Positions 27,361 to 40,260 of a stretch of DNA of 64,000 bases are shown here, in pieces; position 1 is the stretch's first letter; each line of letters begins with the position of its first letter. The stretch is taken from NCBI GenBank assembly GCA_013396525.1, contig VWYX01001154.1:1-64000 (forward strand), given 5' to 3'. Under the pieces are notes generated by a model. The model was not told the DNA's origin, ran no database searches, and saw only the letters and a list, made by a program, of their open reading frames with translations. The DNA comes from Chaetorhynchus papuensis (lineage: Eukaryota > Chordata > Aves > Passeriformes > Rhipiduridae). Position numbers and translations under genes: made by a program.

Positions 27361-27374
27361 GTCTCCATGGCAAC
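27361..27374 (+). promoter_or_regulatory. RFX X-box motif
   Basis: GTCTCCATGGCAAC matches the X-box consensus GTNRCC-N-RGYAAC closely. Just upstream are ACGTCAT and GGTGACATCA, CRE-like words. It lies about 700 bases upstream of the SLC6A9 first exon. Confidence 0.5.
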
Positions 27375-30300
27375 CCTTACAAGGTCACTGGCCAGAGGGG
27401 GACCATCTGGCTGGCAGGAGGGCTGTGTCACGACCCCTTCACTGCCCAGGCACCCCACAGCCTCCCTGCTCACCCCTTTGCCAGCGCGGGGTGGGACCCT
27501 GGTGGGGTGCTGTGTCCCACAGGAGGCCAGGCAGAGGGTGCCCCGCAGCCAGGCTCGGGGTGCCCCAGCTGCTCCCAGCCCTGTGTCCCGGCTGGGGAGT
27601 GTGGCCAAGGCGCCAGCGACGCATGATGGTGCACCGAGGGCGGGGGAACGGGCCGGCGCTTTCGGGCGACCATCTGGGGTCCGGGCAGCAGCAGCCGTGG
27701 GCACACACGTGAACAGCACACGTGTGCGGGGTGGGCACTCACCCTTCCACATGCCAGCTTGTTCCTGTCCCCTCCTGCACCAGCCACCCAGTAGCTCGGG
27801 ACACGTCCCACCCATGGGACGGCAGCACCCAACTGTGCCCCCCAAGACAAGTGCAAGCCAAGAGCCACCCCATGCTGTGCCAGCCCCAGTGACCCCAGTG
27901 CCAGCCCAGTCCTGCCCCTACATGCAGCCAGGCAGCTCTGTGCCCAGACATCCCGCAAAGTGTGTGGGCACCTTGTGGGCATCCCTCCATGCCTCAGTTC
28001 AGCTGCATCACTTTGCCCGGGCCACCTGTGGGCCACCACCAGATGTCTTGCCCTGGGCACACTGCATCCCCTGCCCCTTAGAGCAGTCTGAGCATAGCAC
28101 AGCAGGACCCACCGCCCCATCCTGGGGATGCCAGACCCTGTGCCAGCCCTGCCATGTGGGAGCAAAGTGCTGCTTCCCTGGCAGCCCAGCCAGCAGACAG
28201 AGGGGACAGCCAGCTGCATGGAGATACACTGCTAGAAACAAAGGGCCTGCCATAGGACCTTCACGTACCCTGGCATTCTGATCCCCTACCCTGGCTGGCT
28301 GGCGGTGCTGGGGCTGGACTAGAGAGACAGGGGCGATGGGTGCATGGGGGATGGTCCACAGGTCCTCCAGCCCCATGACAGGGCTGCAGGGTGACTGGGG
28401 TAGGAATGATGCCCAGGGACCTGTCCCGGTGCCACTATCCCCTAGCTGAGTGCTTCCCGACAGGGCTGCCTTTCTCCGGCCCCATTCTACCAGGGCAGAC
28501 ATGATTCTCCCGGGGCGTTCAGGCAGAAAAATCCCCCGCCAGCCCCCCCATCACTGCCCCTTGGTATTCCGGGAAGGGCTCCCGCAGCCAAAAGCCACTT
28601 CCGCAGCTCCTGCCGCTGGTCGGTGGCACTGCGCTGCTGGGGGTGTCTGGAACAGGCAGGGACCCCCCAGCCCTGACCCCGCTGCAGTGCAGTGGGAGCA
28701 GCACCCCAGTGTGTGGTCAGGGTGGTCTCGGGTGACTGCAGGAACCTACCTGAGCTGGGCAAGCTGCAGCCAAAGGCTGCCCAGCCGTGCCAGCAAGGCA
28801 GCCCTGGGAGTCAGGAGCCACTGGCAGTGTTGGAGTCTAAACAAAGCACCCCAAGGACAACAAAACAAAATGTCCTTAAAGGCCTGTGAGGGAGAGGCAG
28901 TCAGACCCTCCTCTGTGGCTCACAGGGATCCCCTCAGCCCAGCCACACAGGGACTGATCCAGCCCCTGGAGCTGTCCTGCAGTCCGTTGGGTATCTGCAG
29001 TCAGAGCATTTCTGGGGCTTGGGAGCAGTAAGGTGGGCACAGCCCCTCCCAACCACCTCCTGTTTTGGAGTGAGCATTCAGAGCTTCACAGGGCCACCCA
29101 AAACACAGATCCTGCAAAAGCAGGACACATCACCCTTGTTCTCCAGGCCCAGCTGACAAGTGGGGAAACTGAGGCACAGCACCCAGCTGCTGCCTCCATC
29201 ACCCCTGTCCCTTCCCAGGTGGGGCACAGCAGGCACTGTAAACTTGTCCAGCCCCAGGCACTGCACACTGCTGGGCAGGGGTTACACGGTGAGAGCCCGG
29301 CTGGGCTGGGGGTGGCGGGGGTGGGAGCTGCACCTGCAGGCAGGGATGAGAGGACAGGCAGGGACCAAACTTTGCGAGGTTACTGGCAGGGCCCTGGAGG
29401 CAGGCCAAGGAGATTATGTTCCTTTCCCAGGGACCCAGGCAGCTCAGTAATCAGAACCTGGCCCACTGCAGCTCCTCCTGGGGCTCTCAGGATGCAGGAA
29501 TGGGGATGCTTCAGGAGCAGGGATGCTCTCACAGGGACCTGCCCTTCTCCCTGCAGACTCCATAGCAGCAATGCCCTATGCAGGGGTATCCTGCATACAG
29601 GGGAGGTCTGAGAGCCAGGGTGGCCAACACAGCGCATATCAGACCCTGTTGCAGCTGACACCCTGGCCCTGGGGTGGGCTGGTCAGGTACTTCCGAGAAG
29701 CAGGTTAAAGATTTACTGGGAGTGGGTGGGCACTCCAATGTCTGGCTCCCTGACATGGGTGTCAGGCTCAGCCCTCGCCCCGGTGTGATGCTGACTGCTC
29801 TGGTCATAGCAAGAAAACATCAACAGCATGGAGTCATGGCAAGCACCATGTGCAGAAGTGTGTCCCCATGACAGACTCCTGACTGTACCCGGATACATCC
29901 TCAGCACCTCCCTGTTACCAGCCCAGGGCTTCTCCAGAAGAAATCTGCCTTCCTATCCCACCAGCTGCCCCAAGCCCTTCTCTCCTTGGGGCAGGACGGG
30001 TGCTGGGCTCCCTGCTGCAGGCACAGCCGGCGGGGCCATGCTGGGACACACAAGCAGAGGAACTGCATGCACGCGGGCACGCTGGAAGCACTTGCTGGAG
30101 CATGCTGCTCCCCTGGCTCTTGGCTTCCCAGGCAAACCCTGGCTCCCAGCCCTCCAGCTGGAGTGTGCAGCTATTTCAGGAAGCCCCCCGGGAAGGGGAG
30201 GGCCCGGTGACCATGTCAATCTCAGCGTTCAGCTCCTATCCTTTGGGAAAAAGGGAAAAAGCCAAGCCCAGCCTGGGCTCACCTGCCCAACGCAGCAGAG

Positions 30301-32739
30301 CAGCCTGTCACAGGAACCTGAGCTGCCACAAGCATGGGGCCATCGCAGCCTTCCAACAAAGACATGCAGTGGGCACATCCCACATCTGCACGGAACACCA
30401 AAGCCACCCCTGGCACAAGCAAGTGCAGGGCAGCTCACAGCACCCTGCAACACACCCCGTGTGAGGACGGAGGGTCAGGCACTTCACTGGTGCCCAGAGA
30501 AACCTGCCTCTGCCAGTGTACCATCCTACCAGCCTAGTCTCAGAGACCCCACTGGGGGAAGGCAAAGGAGAAGCACCCACAATCTGTGCCCCTCTGGGGG
30601 CACCTGGCTTGGAGGAACACCCGCACCCTTTGCTGACAGCAGGCTGGAGAGCTGCCTGCCTGGAGAGCTGGGGGGGTGATAAGGCTGGGCAGAGCGCCTG
30701 AAAGCAAGGTGATAGCATCTCCAGGCACAACGAGACACCACACCCGAAGAACCTCACAGGCAACAGGCTCATGAAGAGAGAGCATCAGCCCAAAAATCAT
30801 CGTGCTGGGAGAGCACCATGGTGCCACAACCCCAACTGGAGGTCCCAGCAGGGCACACCAAGTCCTACAGGAACCCCAGTGTCTTGCTCCCTGTGCCAGG
30901 TTCTCTGGGTCCCCGAGGCAGTGGCGCACACCAGCCCGCTCCCCTGCACCCCTGCACTTACCAGCAGCCCCTCGCTGCACTTATCGGCCATTCCTGGAGG
31001 CTGGAGCACGGTGCCGGCTGCCCAGTGCAGGGTCCCTTGTCTGCCCGCTCTCTGTCACGCTGGCTGCAGCACCAGCACTAGTGTCCTTCAGTCCACCGTC
31101 AGAGCAAGCTGGGCAGAGAGGAGAAGACACCAAGAGAGATGTGACTGGTGGGGTGGGCACATCCCTGCCCCAGGCCTCCCCCTCCCTCCAGGAACCGGGG
31201 GGCTGTGCCAGGCATGTCTCTCCCCTCTACCTTCCCACTGCGTAGCAGAACTCCTGATGGAGGACGCAGGGCCCGGGGCTGGGTGGGCTGGTGGCAGGGT
31301 CTCTTCCTGCTGGCTCCCAGCCCCTCCAGTGTCTCTGAACCCCCTGGCACCCACACGAGCGGCGGCTCCCAGGTGTTTCCCAAGAAGCAGTTAAAGATTT
31401 ACCCAGTGTGGACAGACGACCTTGCGGACAGCTGGCTGCTGGCCCCCCGGCAGGTGGGCGTCAGGGGCCGCGAGCAGGAGCGGGGGCCCCTTGAGCTCTC
31501 CCCCAGCGAGAGATGAAGCTGAAGTGGCTGCAGCACACGACAGCGCTGGGACTGGGCGCTGAGCGGGGCCAGCGCAGGGCTCAGCTGCCGCGCAGGACAC
31601 AGATGGGAAACGATTGCCTTCTGCCCCGGTGCATCGCGTGCACGTGCAGCGCAGGGGGGCCGAGCCGCTGGGCTCTGCCGGGTGCCAGGTGCTGCTGGAC
31701 AGTGCACAGGCACAGGCATCTGCCTCCCCGGCCGTCACCCCTGCCCCAGCCTGGGGCTGCTGGAGGCCCCAGGGGAACACGGAGGCCTGACCTCGCTGGA
31801 AGGGACAGACGCTCTTGCAAAACACCAGTTTGATTGTCTGTGCAACAAGCACCGGTGTTTGCAGATCCGACACCAGTGCTCAGTACCTCTGCTGGCTGAA
31901 GAAGGACCCCTGACCTGCACCGAGAGTCCCCAATCACCACCAGCAGCAGTCAAACACCCCAGGGCCTATCCCCAGGCTGCCACGACTCTAGAGCAATCAG
32001 CAGAAGACCTTAAGACATAGAGAAGGAGCATGGGCAGTGTAGATAAGGGGCAGGAATCCAGGGGATGTGGTGTGAGCCCCCAGCCCCTCCAGCGCAGACA
32101 GGCTGCTGCCAGCAGATACCGCAGACACTGCATCCCACTGCCAATGCCCTCCTCAGCAGTGGCTGCATTTCCAGGGGAGCTGAGATGTCACCACTGCCAC
32201 AAGCCTGGCTCCTCGCATGGCACGGGGACCTCTCAAAGGTGGGAGGTGCGGGCTCGGTGGCCAGACCTCCTCCTCATCACACACCTATTGCCAGCCAGCC
32301 AAAAGCTGCCCGCCCTACGGCCCTGAATTCAGACCGTGTCCTGAGAAGGGGGAGTGCCCAAGGGGCCGGACGGCTGCCACTCCCCTCGGGGTCTGCCAGG
32401 TGCTGATAAGCCTCCATGACTACATAGATGCCGCTGGCGTTGGCTCCCAGCCTGGCAAGGACCGAGCGCGAAGCCAGCGGTGGTGTGGCAATGGGATGGA
32501 TGCAAGGATGCCCGAGGCTGCAGCATCCCCTGGGACAGCCCAGCAGGGACCAGGACGCAAAGCACTGGTGCCACGGGGTGGCTCTCCCAGAGCTGCGGGA
32601 TGCCATGACAGATCGGAGGGCAGCGCAGGTCGTACCTAAAGCCGGCACGAGTGGCACCGGGGAAATGAGGACACATGGGCACCCACAGGGGCTCCCGGAC
32701 AGGATGTCACACCTCGGCGGGAAGAGGCAGCCCACGGCA

Positions 32740-33830
32740 CCCAGCGGAAGGCCACGGATACCCGACCGAAGGATGGAGCCCCCGTCCCTTCCCGCCCGGC
32801 GGCCCGATGCACCGGTGCAGCCGCTGACACCTGCGAGGCCATTTCTTCCGCCAGCATCCGCCGGGCCCGCCGCAGCCGGGGCTCCCCGGTGCCCAGGGAA
32901 GGCGGGCAGCAGGCCGGCCTGCCGCCGCCATGCTCCCCTCCCGCCCCGCGGGGGCGGCTCCGGCGGCGGTCCCGCGGGCAGCGCCCGCCGCGACGCGCCC
33001 GCCGCCCGGCTTCCCCCGCCGCCGCCGCCCGGTGCGGTACGGTGGCGGGGGGGGGCCCGGTTACATCAGCCGCCACGTGGTGGCTGCTCCGCCGCCCCGC
33101 CCCGGCACATGCCCGTGGAAAATTACCGCCAACCCCCCCGGCCCGTCACCGAGCCGGGCCGCCCCGGTACCCGGCGCCCTCCCCGGGTGCGGCGGCTGTG
33201 GTCCCACTCTGCGCGCCGCGCCCCCGCGCTCCCCCGGTACCGCGCCGCCGCGCCGCGAGAGCAACAGATGCGGGACCGCCCCGCATCCCGCTATCCCGCT
33301 CTTCTGCTCCCGACACCGTCCTGACGGGTGGCCGCTCCCGGTGCAGCTCCCGATGTCCCCGACCCCGCCGCTCCGGAGGCCCTCGCCGCCCTCGTCCCCT
33401 TCCCAGCCCTCTTCGGCAGCACACCCGCTCCACTCCCGTCCCATCCCCAGTGCTGCTACGGCTGCTGGACGGGCCGGGCACCCGGTGCCGGCGGAGGTGC
33501 GCGCCCCTTACCGTGCCCATGCCGACGCCCGGCCCCTCCCGCCGCGCCGGGTGGGCCCGCGGGGGCGCCGCTCCGCCGCGCCCAGCCCGGTGTCGATGTC
33601 AGTGCCGGTGCCGTATCAGGCCCAGAGCCGCCGCCGCCGGTGCTGCCTAGTTAATGAAAGTTTGGAGGTCGGTGGGGGCTGGCGCCGCCTCTCGCCCCCG
33701 CCGCCGTGCTCCGCCCCCCGCTTCGCCGCGCTCCCCAGCGCCCCGCCTCGGCACCCGCACCGCGCCTCGCCGCACCGGGGGCACCGGGGGTACCGCGGAG
33801 GGCGAGAGCGCACGCCGTACGGCGGGCACA
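32740..33830 (-). promoter_or_regulatory. SLC6A9: Large CpG island, candidate distal promoter of SLC6A9
   Basis: The strongest CpG island of the right half: almost continuous CGCC/CGGC sequence for about 1.1 kb. On the minus strand a strong donor CACG|GTAAGG has its last exon base at 33512. The nine exonic bases before it read ATG GGC ACG with a good start context (G at -3 and +4). Phase is 0, compatible with joining the shared SLC6A9 exon at 22482 or with serving as a 5' UTR exon. No comparably good plus-strand donor was noticed. Mammalian SLC6A9 also has a distal first exon far upstream. Assignment to SLC6A9 is inference; a noncoding or neighbouring-gene transcript is possible. Confidence 0.5.
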
Positions 33831-33839
33831 CGGGCTACG

Positions 33840-34620
33840 TATGGCACACACACACACGGGTACACACGAGTACACACGGCGCACACAGGCATGCTGCACA
33901 CATGGGCATGCACGGGCACACTCTGCGCTTGGCACACTTGGGCACGCACATGGCATACTTGGCTCACACAGGCACCGGTATCCCACATACAGCCCACAGG
34001 CATGCGGACATGGAGGGGCATATGCAGGCTTGTGCGGGCACGTGGCACGTGTGAACATATATGGGATGTATGGTCACACAGAGGCCCCACTGGGCACACA
34101 CGCATCCCCGCTCACACACGTTTTCACACACAGAGGAACCGCCACACGCAGCGTGCACACGCTGCCAGGGCACAGTGCCATGGCAATCCTGGGCAGTGGG
34201 ATGGCTGCAGGCTCCAGCCAAGATGTGTGAGGTCACTGTGACTGCTGTGCATGTGTGCAGTGTGTGGGTTGCACACGTGTGGGTCACGCACCCGTGTGTC
34301 CATGCCTGTGCGTGCTGCAGCGAGTGTGCTTGCTGGCACATGTACGCACACGTGTGTGCATGCAAATCTGTACACTGACTATGTAGTTAGGAGTGTGTAC
34401 ACATGTAGTTGCACATGTTTGCATCCATGTCTGTGGGCATCTACACGTGTGTGCAAACCTCCATGCCGGTGTATGTGTGTCTGCACACGTATGGGCACAT
34501 GTGTACCCATGTATGGGTACGTGGGTGCATGTGAACATGCACATGTACCCATAAATACATATGTGTGTATGTTTCCCCGCACCCCTGCGCATGTGCACAC
34601 ACGTGTGTGCAGCCAGTGCA
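33840..34620. repeat. Long degenerate CA/TG tract
   Basis: About 780 bases dominated by CACACG, GTGTGC, CATGCA and ACACGT words without one fixed unit. The left part is CA-rich on the plus strand and the right part TG-rich. It begins immediately at the edge of the CpG island. Alternating purine-pyrimidine sequence of this kind can adopt Z-DNA. Confidence 0.8.
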
Positions 34621-37600
34621 CGCCCCCACATCCCAGGCCAGATGTTTCCAGTAATGCATGATGAGTGCGCCAGGGGCCACCCCTTTGCTTGGCCTCTCGC
34701 CGAGGCCTCCCTTCCCTCCCCTCTCCTTCCCGATGGGCTTCCCACATGCTGGGATGGGTGCCTGCTCTCCAGCACCCTGCCCTGCTCCCTGAATCCCTTC
34801 CACTTCCTGCACCTTCGGGCCTTGGCACTGCACCCTGCATCTTCAGGAAGGAGCTGTTGGGGAGCGTGGCAGGGGTGCAGCAGCAGCACAGCCCTTCCTA
34901 CATCCTGTCAAGAATCCTTTCCACCTCCACAGCCCTGCACACCATCCCAGGGCTGAGCTCCTCGTGTTCCAACCAACTTGGGAAGCATCACTTACCTGTC
35001 TCTCCACAGATCCTTGCTGTCCCTGAGGGTTGCTGCCTGGTTAGGGAAATCCTCCAGAGGGAGGGGGTGGAGGTGGGGTCAGTGATGGGGTCAGTGCCCC
35101 GGGAGTGTCTGTCCAGGCCCCACTGCAGCAGTCTCACCAGTGTGCTGGGGCAGGATGTGAGATGGCTCCAGCACAGTCAGGCACCGATGCTGCTTTCATT
35201 TTCTGTGTGGTAGAGCCAGAGTCAGGGCTCCTGCAGCAGGAAGGGGAAGGCAGCAGCGAAACTGGCGGATGCTCAGGTCCTCCCACACCCTCCCAGCACC
35301 TACGCATGGCTGCTCTGCACAAGGAGCCAGGCTGCTCACTAGCACTCTTGCTCTTGGCTGCGTGTGGCCTCACACTACACCCTGCAGCCCAAATCCAGCC
35401 CCAATCCAGAACCTGAATCCAGCATCCCATACCTGGCTTCCTGAACCCAGCATCCCACACCCAGTGTCTCGTGTCAGAGCCAGAACTCAGCTGCAACCCT
35501 CACCCTTGCCCCAGGATCTGGGCTTTGGAGAGGAGCTGCCGGCTGTGGAGTTGCAGACTTGATCCTCGAGGGATGGATTTCCACTGATGAAACTCATCAA
35601 ACTTTCAAACACACTTCTTAGGATCTCTCTCACTTTCTATGCATCTCCTCTGTGCTCTCAACATGGGGGAAGAGGGGGAGGGGCCCTGCAGCCCCAAGTG
35701 GGTCAGTGAGGGGCTGCTCCTTCCCCCCTGCAACCTCCGAGATGCTGCAGCGTCTTTTAGCACCCTACACCTGGGTGCAAACCTCCTTCCCAGGAGCCTA
35801 GCTGTTTTGTGCACCCATGGCTTCGGTCATGGTCCTACCACACCAGTCAGGACTTTCCTGGGCTCTCCTGGTGCCCAGAGGCGCAGCAGGAGCAGAGGCC
35901 AAATGTGACCTGTGGGGTGGGGGGTTGCAATGCCAAATGGTTTAGGAGAGGTGCTCCAGCCTGTACTTGTGCCCCTTCAGCCCTCTCTCCCCATCTGGTA
36001 GCAATCATCCCCCCATTCCCCACCTCGGAGCACTTATCTCTTTCCTTCCTCACTACCTCTGCCCTAGGCTGGCAGGTGTCACACTGCCCCCAAATCCTCT
36101 CATGGTGGTGGGGCTGATGCCACAGCACTCTTATCCCAGTGCCATTCAAATCTGTGAGGCTGGAAGCTTCCGCCTCTGCGGGCAGGTGCAGTGACCTCCT
36201 GGCGTCAGTGCCATCTCCGTGGGGGACATGGGTCAACATGTGGGTGGCACCGCTGCCTAGGCAGCACAGCCTCTCCTCTCCTATCTCCACAGGTGCTGTT
36301 GCCTGGGAAACCATGGGCAAATGCGGGCAGGGATCCAGAGGGGTGAAGGGTGGGGAGGAAATGCCAGCTCCCAGCACCTGCGAGAGGGATGGGCTGGTTG
36401 AAACACCAGCGATCTCTGAAGACTTCCCATGCACCAGGCCTGCAGCATGGGCTTGTGGTAATCCCCAAGTGTTTGAAGCCCTGTTGTGGTCCAGAGCTTG
36501 TCCTTGAGTTCAGGTGTGCATCAAATGCAGCAGGATTTAATGCTGTCCCTGCTGTGTGCCTGCCATGGAGGTTGGCTCTCCACCTCCCCAGACAGACCCT
36601 GGGGTTGTGTCCCAAGCACTTCCTTAGCACCATGAGCCCAGGACTGCTGGGTCTGGATCTGGACCTGGCCTTGAGGTCTCCCTGCGGTGGGATGCTGCAT
36701 GCAGAACTGGGGGCTCCTTACCCACCCCAAATGGAATGACAGCTCCAGTGTTTGTGTGTATCCTGGGGTAGGAGGAGGCAGGGGAAGGTTAAAGTTAAAG
36801 CTTTGGTATGATAGCACATCAAAATCAACCAGTTTTCTTTTAAATCATGTTCTTGGAGGCCTCTTACAGCTCCCCAGGCTGCAGGTCAGCCCTAAAGCGT
36901 ATCAGGCTCCCTGAGGAGCTGCAGAGACTGGGAGACCACACACTCTGGAGTGGCCCCCCTCCCCAGCTTCCCACCTGAGCACTGGAGCCTGGAAAGGGAG
37001 TGAGCTGGTGGGGAACAAGCTTTGCCTTCAGGATGGGAGGAATGGGCTGGCTCTGCCCTGTCTGCGGATTTCACAGCTGGCTCCATATTATCAGGAAGGG
37101 TGTGGCAAGAGGAGCAGCAGAAGTGCCACAGAAGAGCCACCACCTCATGTTTTGTCCTCCCAGCTTTCCCATCTTTCTTTTCTCTCTGGCATGTCATCTC
37201 CATCCTGCCTGACTCATGGGGAACTGAACCATTCTGTGACAGCATGTCTTCTCCTGCCCCAAAGCACCCATGATGGTATCAAAGCTCTTGGAAAACCCCC
37301 AAAATTGTCCCTGGTTTGCCAGCAATTTGAAGCTACTTCGTGAGAGCTGCCTTGCTCCCCAGCATAGATCTGGTGTGTTTGCAAAGCTGTGAGGGCAGTG
37401 CCATGCTCCTGCTCTGGCACCCCTCTGCATCCTGGCACCCCTGTCCCTGCTGTGCCAAGGGCTGCCCTTCCCCCAGCCCTGCCCCAGGCTTTACCAGCAG
37501 CTCACACCCTCTCCAGCTCTAGGCTTCCACTGAGTGCCCACAGCCTGGGCGAGAGCCAGGACAGACGAGTGACATCAGGAGGAAATGCCACAGGCATCAT

Positions 37601-39399
37601 CGCTCCTGGTCACAGGGAGCTGCATCCCCAGCAGCCACAGCTCCTGGGGACTTTCCACTCTCGTGCCTGCATGCCTGCTAATGACCTGGGAAAATTCCCT
37701 TACGGAGTATCCAGACAGCCTGGGGGAAAGCTCCGGCTTGGATGGGCAGCAAGATGGGTGTGGATGCCCAGGGGACAGCAGCCACAGGGGTTGAAGCCGG
37801 ACCCCTACACTGCCCCATTGTGCCTTCCCTGCAGCTTTCTTTGGCGGCACACACAGCACCCAGCTCACAACACAGGGCTTGTGTTTAATACCACAGTTAT
37901 GTGTGGCTGGTGGGGACAGTCCTGGATACAGACAAGGATTTCACTGCTGGGAGTGAAATACTTTGGCTTCAGGTCCCAAGGCTGTTGTTCCTCCCTCTGC
38001 GCTGGTCACACCTGTCTGGGAGGCACAGAGGCGTTTGGATGGGTTCGGCATCACCCAGGTCAGCCCTGCCCTGGGCTGCCTCATCCCTGGAATGTGGCTC
38101 TCCCCCAGGTGTGGGGGGCAACAGGGTGCTGGGACCCTTGTGGGAAGCACGTCCACCTCTCGTAATGCTGAGGAGGGCAGCTCCCAGGTCCCTGCCCCAG
38201 TGCACTGTGCTGCAGAGAGCATGACAGCTGGGGTGCCTTGGGCTGCCCAAAATAGCTGTCCCTTGTCCCCCGGTGCCTGGCTGCTGGGAGCTATCCCATG
38301 ACAGCGCCCCACGGACCTAGAGCAGCTGGAAGTGATTGCTGTAATGCTCAGCCTGCCACCCACGGGCTGCAGAGCACCCTGGGCTGGGACAGGCATCACC
38401 ACAGGGTCTGTCTCCCTGCCATGCCCCGGTGCACCCTTGGGCACTCTGCCTGGGGAGGGTGTGTGGCTGCCTTGTCAAGCCCACCTTTGCCCCCCAGACA
38501 GGGATAGCTGGTGCCCGGAGCTTCAGCAGGGCTTGCAGAAATGCTCCCAGCTCCTGTTGCAACTTGGCAGCCAGCCACATGCTGCAGGGTGCACAACGCA
38601 CCATCCCCCAACCCCCATCCCCTTCCCCATCCCGTTCCCCTTTTGCCTCAGGCACCTTCCTCTCCCCGGCCTGGCCAGCTGCCTCTTGGGTCCTGGCAGA
38701 GGGGGGCGGCATTGCTGCCCTGCCCAGGGCTGGTGCTGCGTCCCTAGGGAGTAGTGGGCAGGGAGAGACCAGGCATAAATCACACCTGGCTGCTGAGGCT
38801 GGGCTGGGCAGCGTCCCTGGGGTGGTGGCACTCCCACAGAGAACGGGTTGAGGGATTAGGGACAATGGCTGCTGCAGCCTGGCAAAGCAGCAGCCAGCGC
38901 TTGCCCCCATACGACATTTGCCCCTCGTGCAAGTCCCTGGATAGAGGCCGCAAGGCCATCTCCTTTGCATCCTCAAGGGCAGTGAGGAGGATGAGGTGCT
39001 GTCCATGCAGCTCACCCTGCAGTCCTCCACCCTGAATGACACAGGGGTTTCAGTTCCCTTTGGGGCAAGTCCATGACATTTCTCCTCACCGATTCTCTGA
39101 CGCCTGCTGAAATTCCCTTCGGGGAAATCAGCCAAGCATCCGCATGGAGGAGGGACACACAAAATGTCGGGCAGGAGCCCTAGGAAACAGCCCATCCCCC
39201 TGCAGCTCTGACAGGCTACAGCCAGGGTGAGGCTGTGGTCCGGGGCAGAAGGAGTTAGTGACCCATGTAACAGCAAGCCTGTGCAGGCCCGGACCTATGC
39301 TGTGGGCATCCCTTGGCTCTGGGCTAAGCTCATCCAGGTTAGAAACCAGGCTGTAACAGAGGGGTCTGCAGGGAGCTCATACCTGGTATCTGCCACGTG
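34621..39399. other. Intergenic sequence without a supported feature
   Basis: Both strands were read for splice-bordered conserved coding blocks; none was recognised. The open frames present are short or have low-complexity, non-conserved-looking composition. Confidence 0.5.
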
Positions 39400-39720
39400 C
39401 ATATCTGTGCCTTTATCTGAAACAGCAGCAAGAAGTTCTCCTATCAGAATCTTTCTTTTTGGCTGTAAAATAATGAAGAGAGCTGTTTTCTTCTAAGGAA
39501 ATTCTAGAATAGCTCAAATGACTAAACTGGAATAACCCTTTCTACCGACAGGGTCTGCATGGTGTGCTGTGTGTGGACTGGAGGTCTGTTCAATGCTGGG
39601 CCACTCAGGGAATCTAAGATTATCTGTAGTAGTCACTTTATAGTGTGAAGTCTATTAAACAGCATTTCAAATGTCACTTAAAGAGTCTGAGTGCCTTTCT
39701 CACTGGAATCATGGCAATCC
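39400..39720 (+). other. AT-rich island with a 3'-end-like layout
   Basis: This stretch is much more AT-rich than its surroundings. It has TTTGGCTGTAAAATAATG and CAAATGACTAAACTGG, and ends with an ATTAAA hexamer at about 39654-39659 followed by T-rich sequence. It could be an old transcript 3' end, a decayed repeat or a conserved element; nothing decides between these. Confidence 0.25.
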
Positions 39721-40009
39721 AGCACCTTCTGGTTCAAAAAGGACACCAGGTGCGTTAGGAGTGGAAGTCCCAGAGTGGGAGGGGGCTGCTGGAGGGCTCC
39801 ATGGTTGAAGCCCGTGGACCCCGGGACAGGTAATTTTAAATAGAACTCCTGGTGCCAGCAGAGATGAGCGGGTTCTATGGCTGCTGCCAGCAGGCAGGTC
39901 CAGACCTGAACACTGTGGACCCCCTAAGAGACTGGGGGGGATCTCCCCAGCACATATCCAGAGAGATGGAGGCAGCCATGCTACGTGGACAGAGCTACAT
40001 GGACCCAAC

Positions 40010-40260
40010 CTCGCTCAGTGAGGGTCGCCTCTCTGCCCTCCTGTCCCGCAGCTCGCCCCGTTCTGTGCGGAGGACCCCGGGGGACCTGGAGATGCTGAGC
40101 ACTCACCCTCAGGGGCAGAGGTGCCGGGGCCCGAAGGGGAGCTGCCAGCAGGAGGAGGAGGAGGAGCGGGGCCGGGAAGGAGCCGCGCTCCCTCTGCGGA
40201 CAGCTGCTGCTCACTGCAGCCGCCGACAAAGCAGCGGGTCCCTGATCCTGCCTGGCTCCT
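40010..40260. promoter_or_regulatory. Small orphan CpG-rich patch
   Basis: CpG-rich sequence with a GGAGGAGGAGGAGC purine tract near 40151. It sits next to the AT-rich island. No attached coding exon was recognised; the overlapping open frame from 39852 has a low-complexity acidic/arginine run and no known family. Confidence 0.3.

Larger units (their letters stand above)
26811..32739. other. SLC6A9 upstream region / possible 5' intron, no coding sequence
   Basis: No exon with conserved-looking coding sequence was found. If the CpG island at 33 kb is the distal SLC6A9 promoter, this is its first intron. Features inside are the palindrome at 26973, an RFX X-box at 27361, a moderately CpG-rich patch at about 27480-27700, and a short sequence at 29691-29724 that recurs at 31377-31408. 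Confidence 0.5.

Noticed and set aside
32428..34054. ORFs of 250-370 codons in and around the CpG island at 33 kb
   Set aside because: Pro/Arg/Ala-rich translations in several frames at once, with no domain; composition artefacts of CpG-rich DNA.
33647..34370. Cys/His-rich ORFs (CVHTC, HTHAH patterns) that look like zinc fingers
   Set aside because: They arise from translating the degenerate CA/TG tract; there is no C2H2 spacing or linker. This is not a KLF17 homologue.
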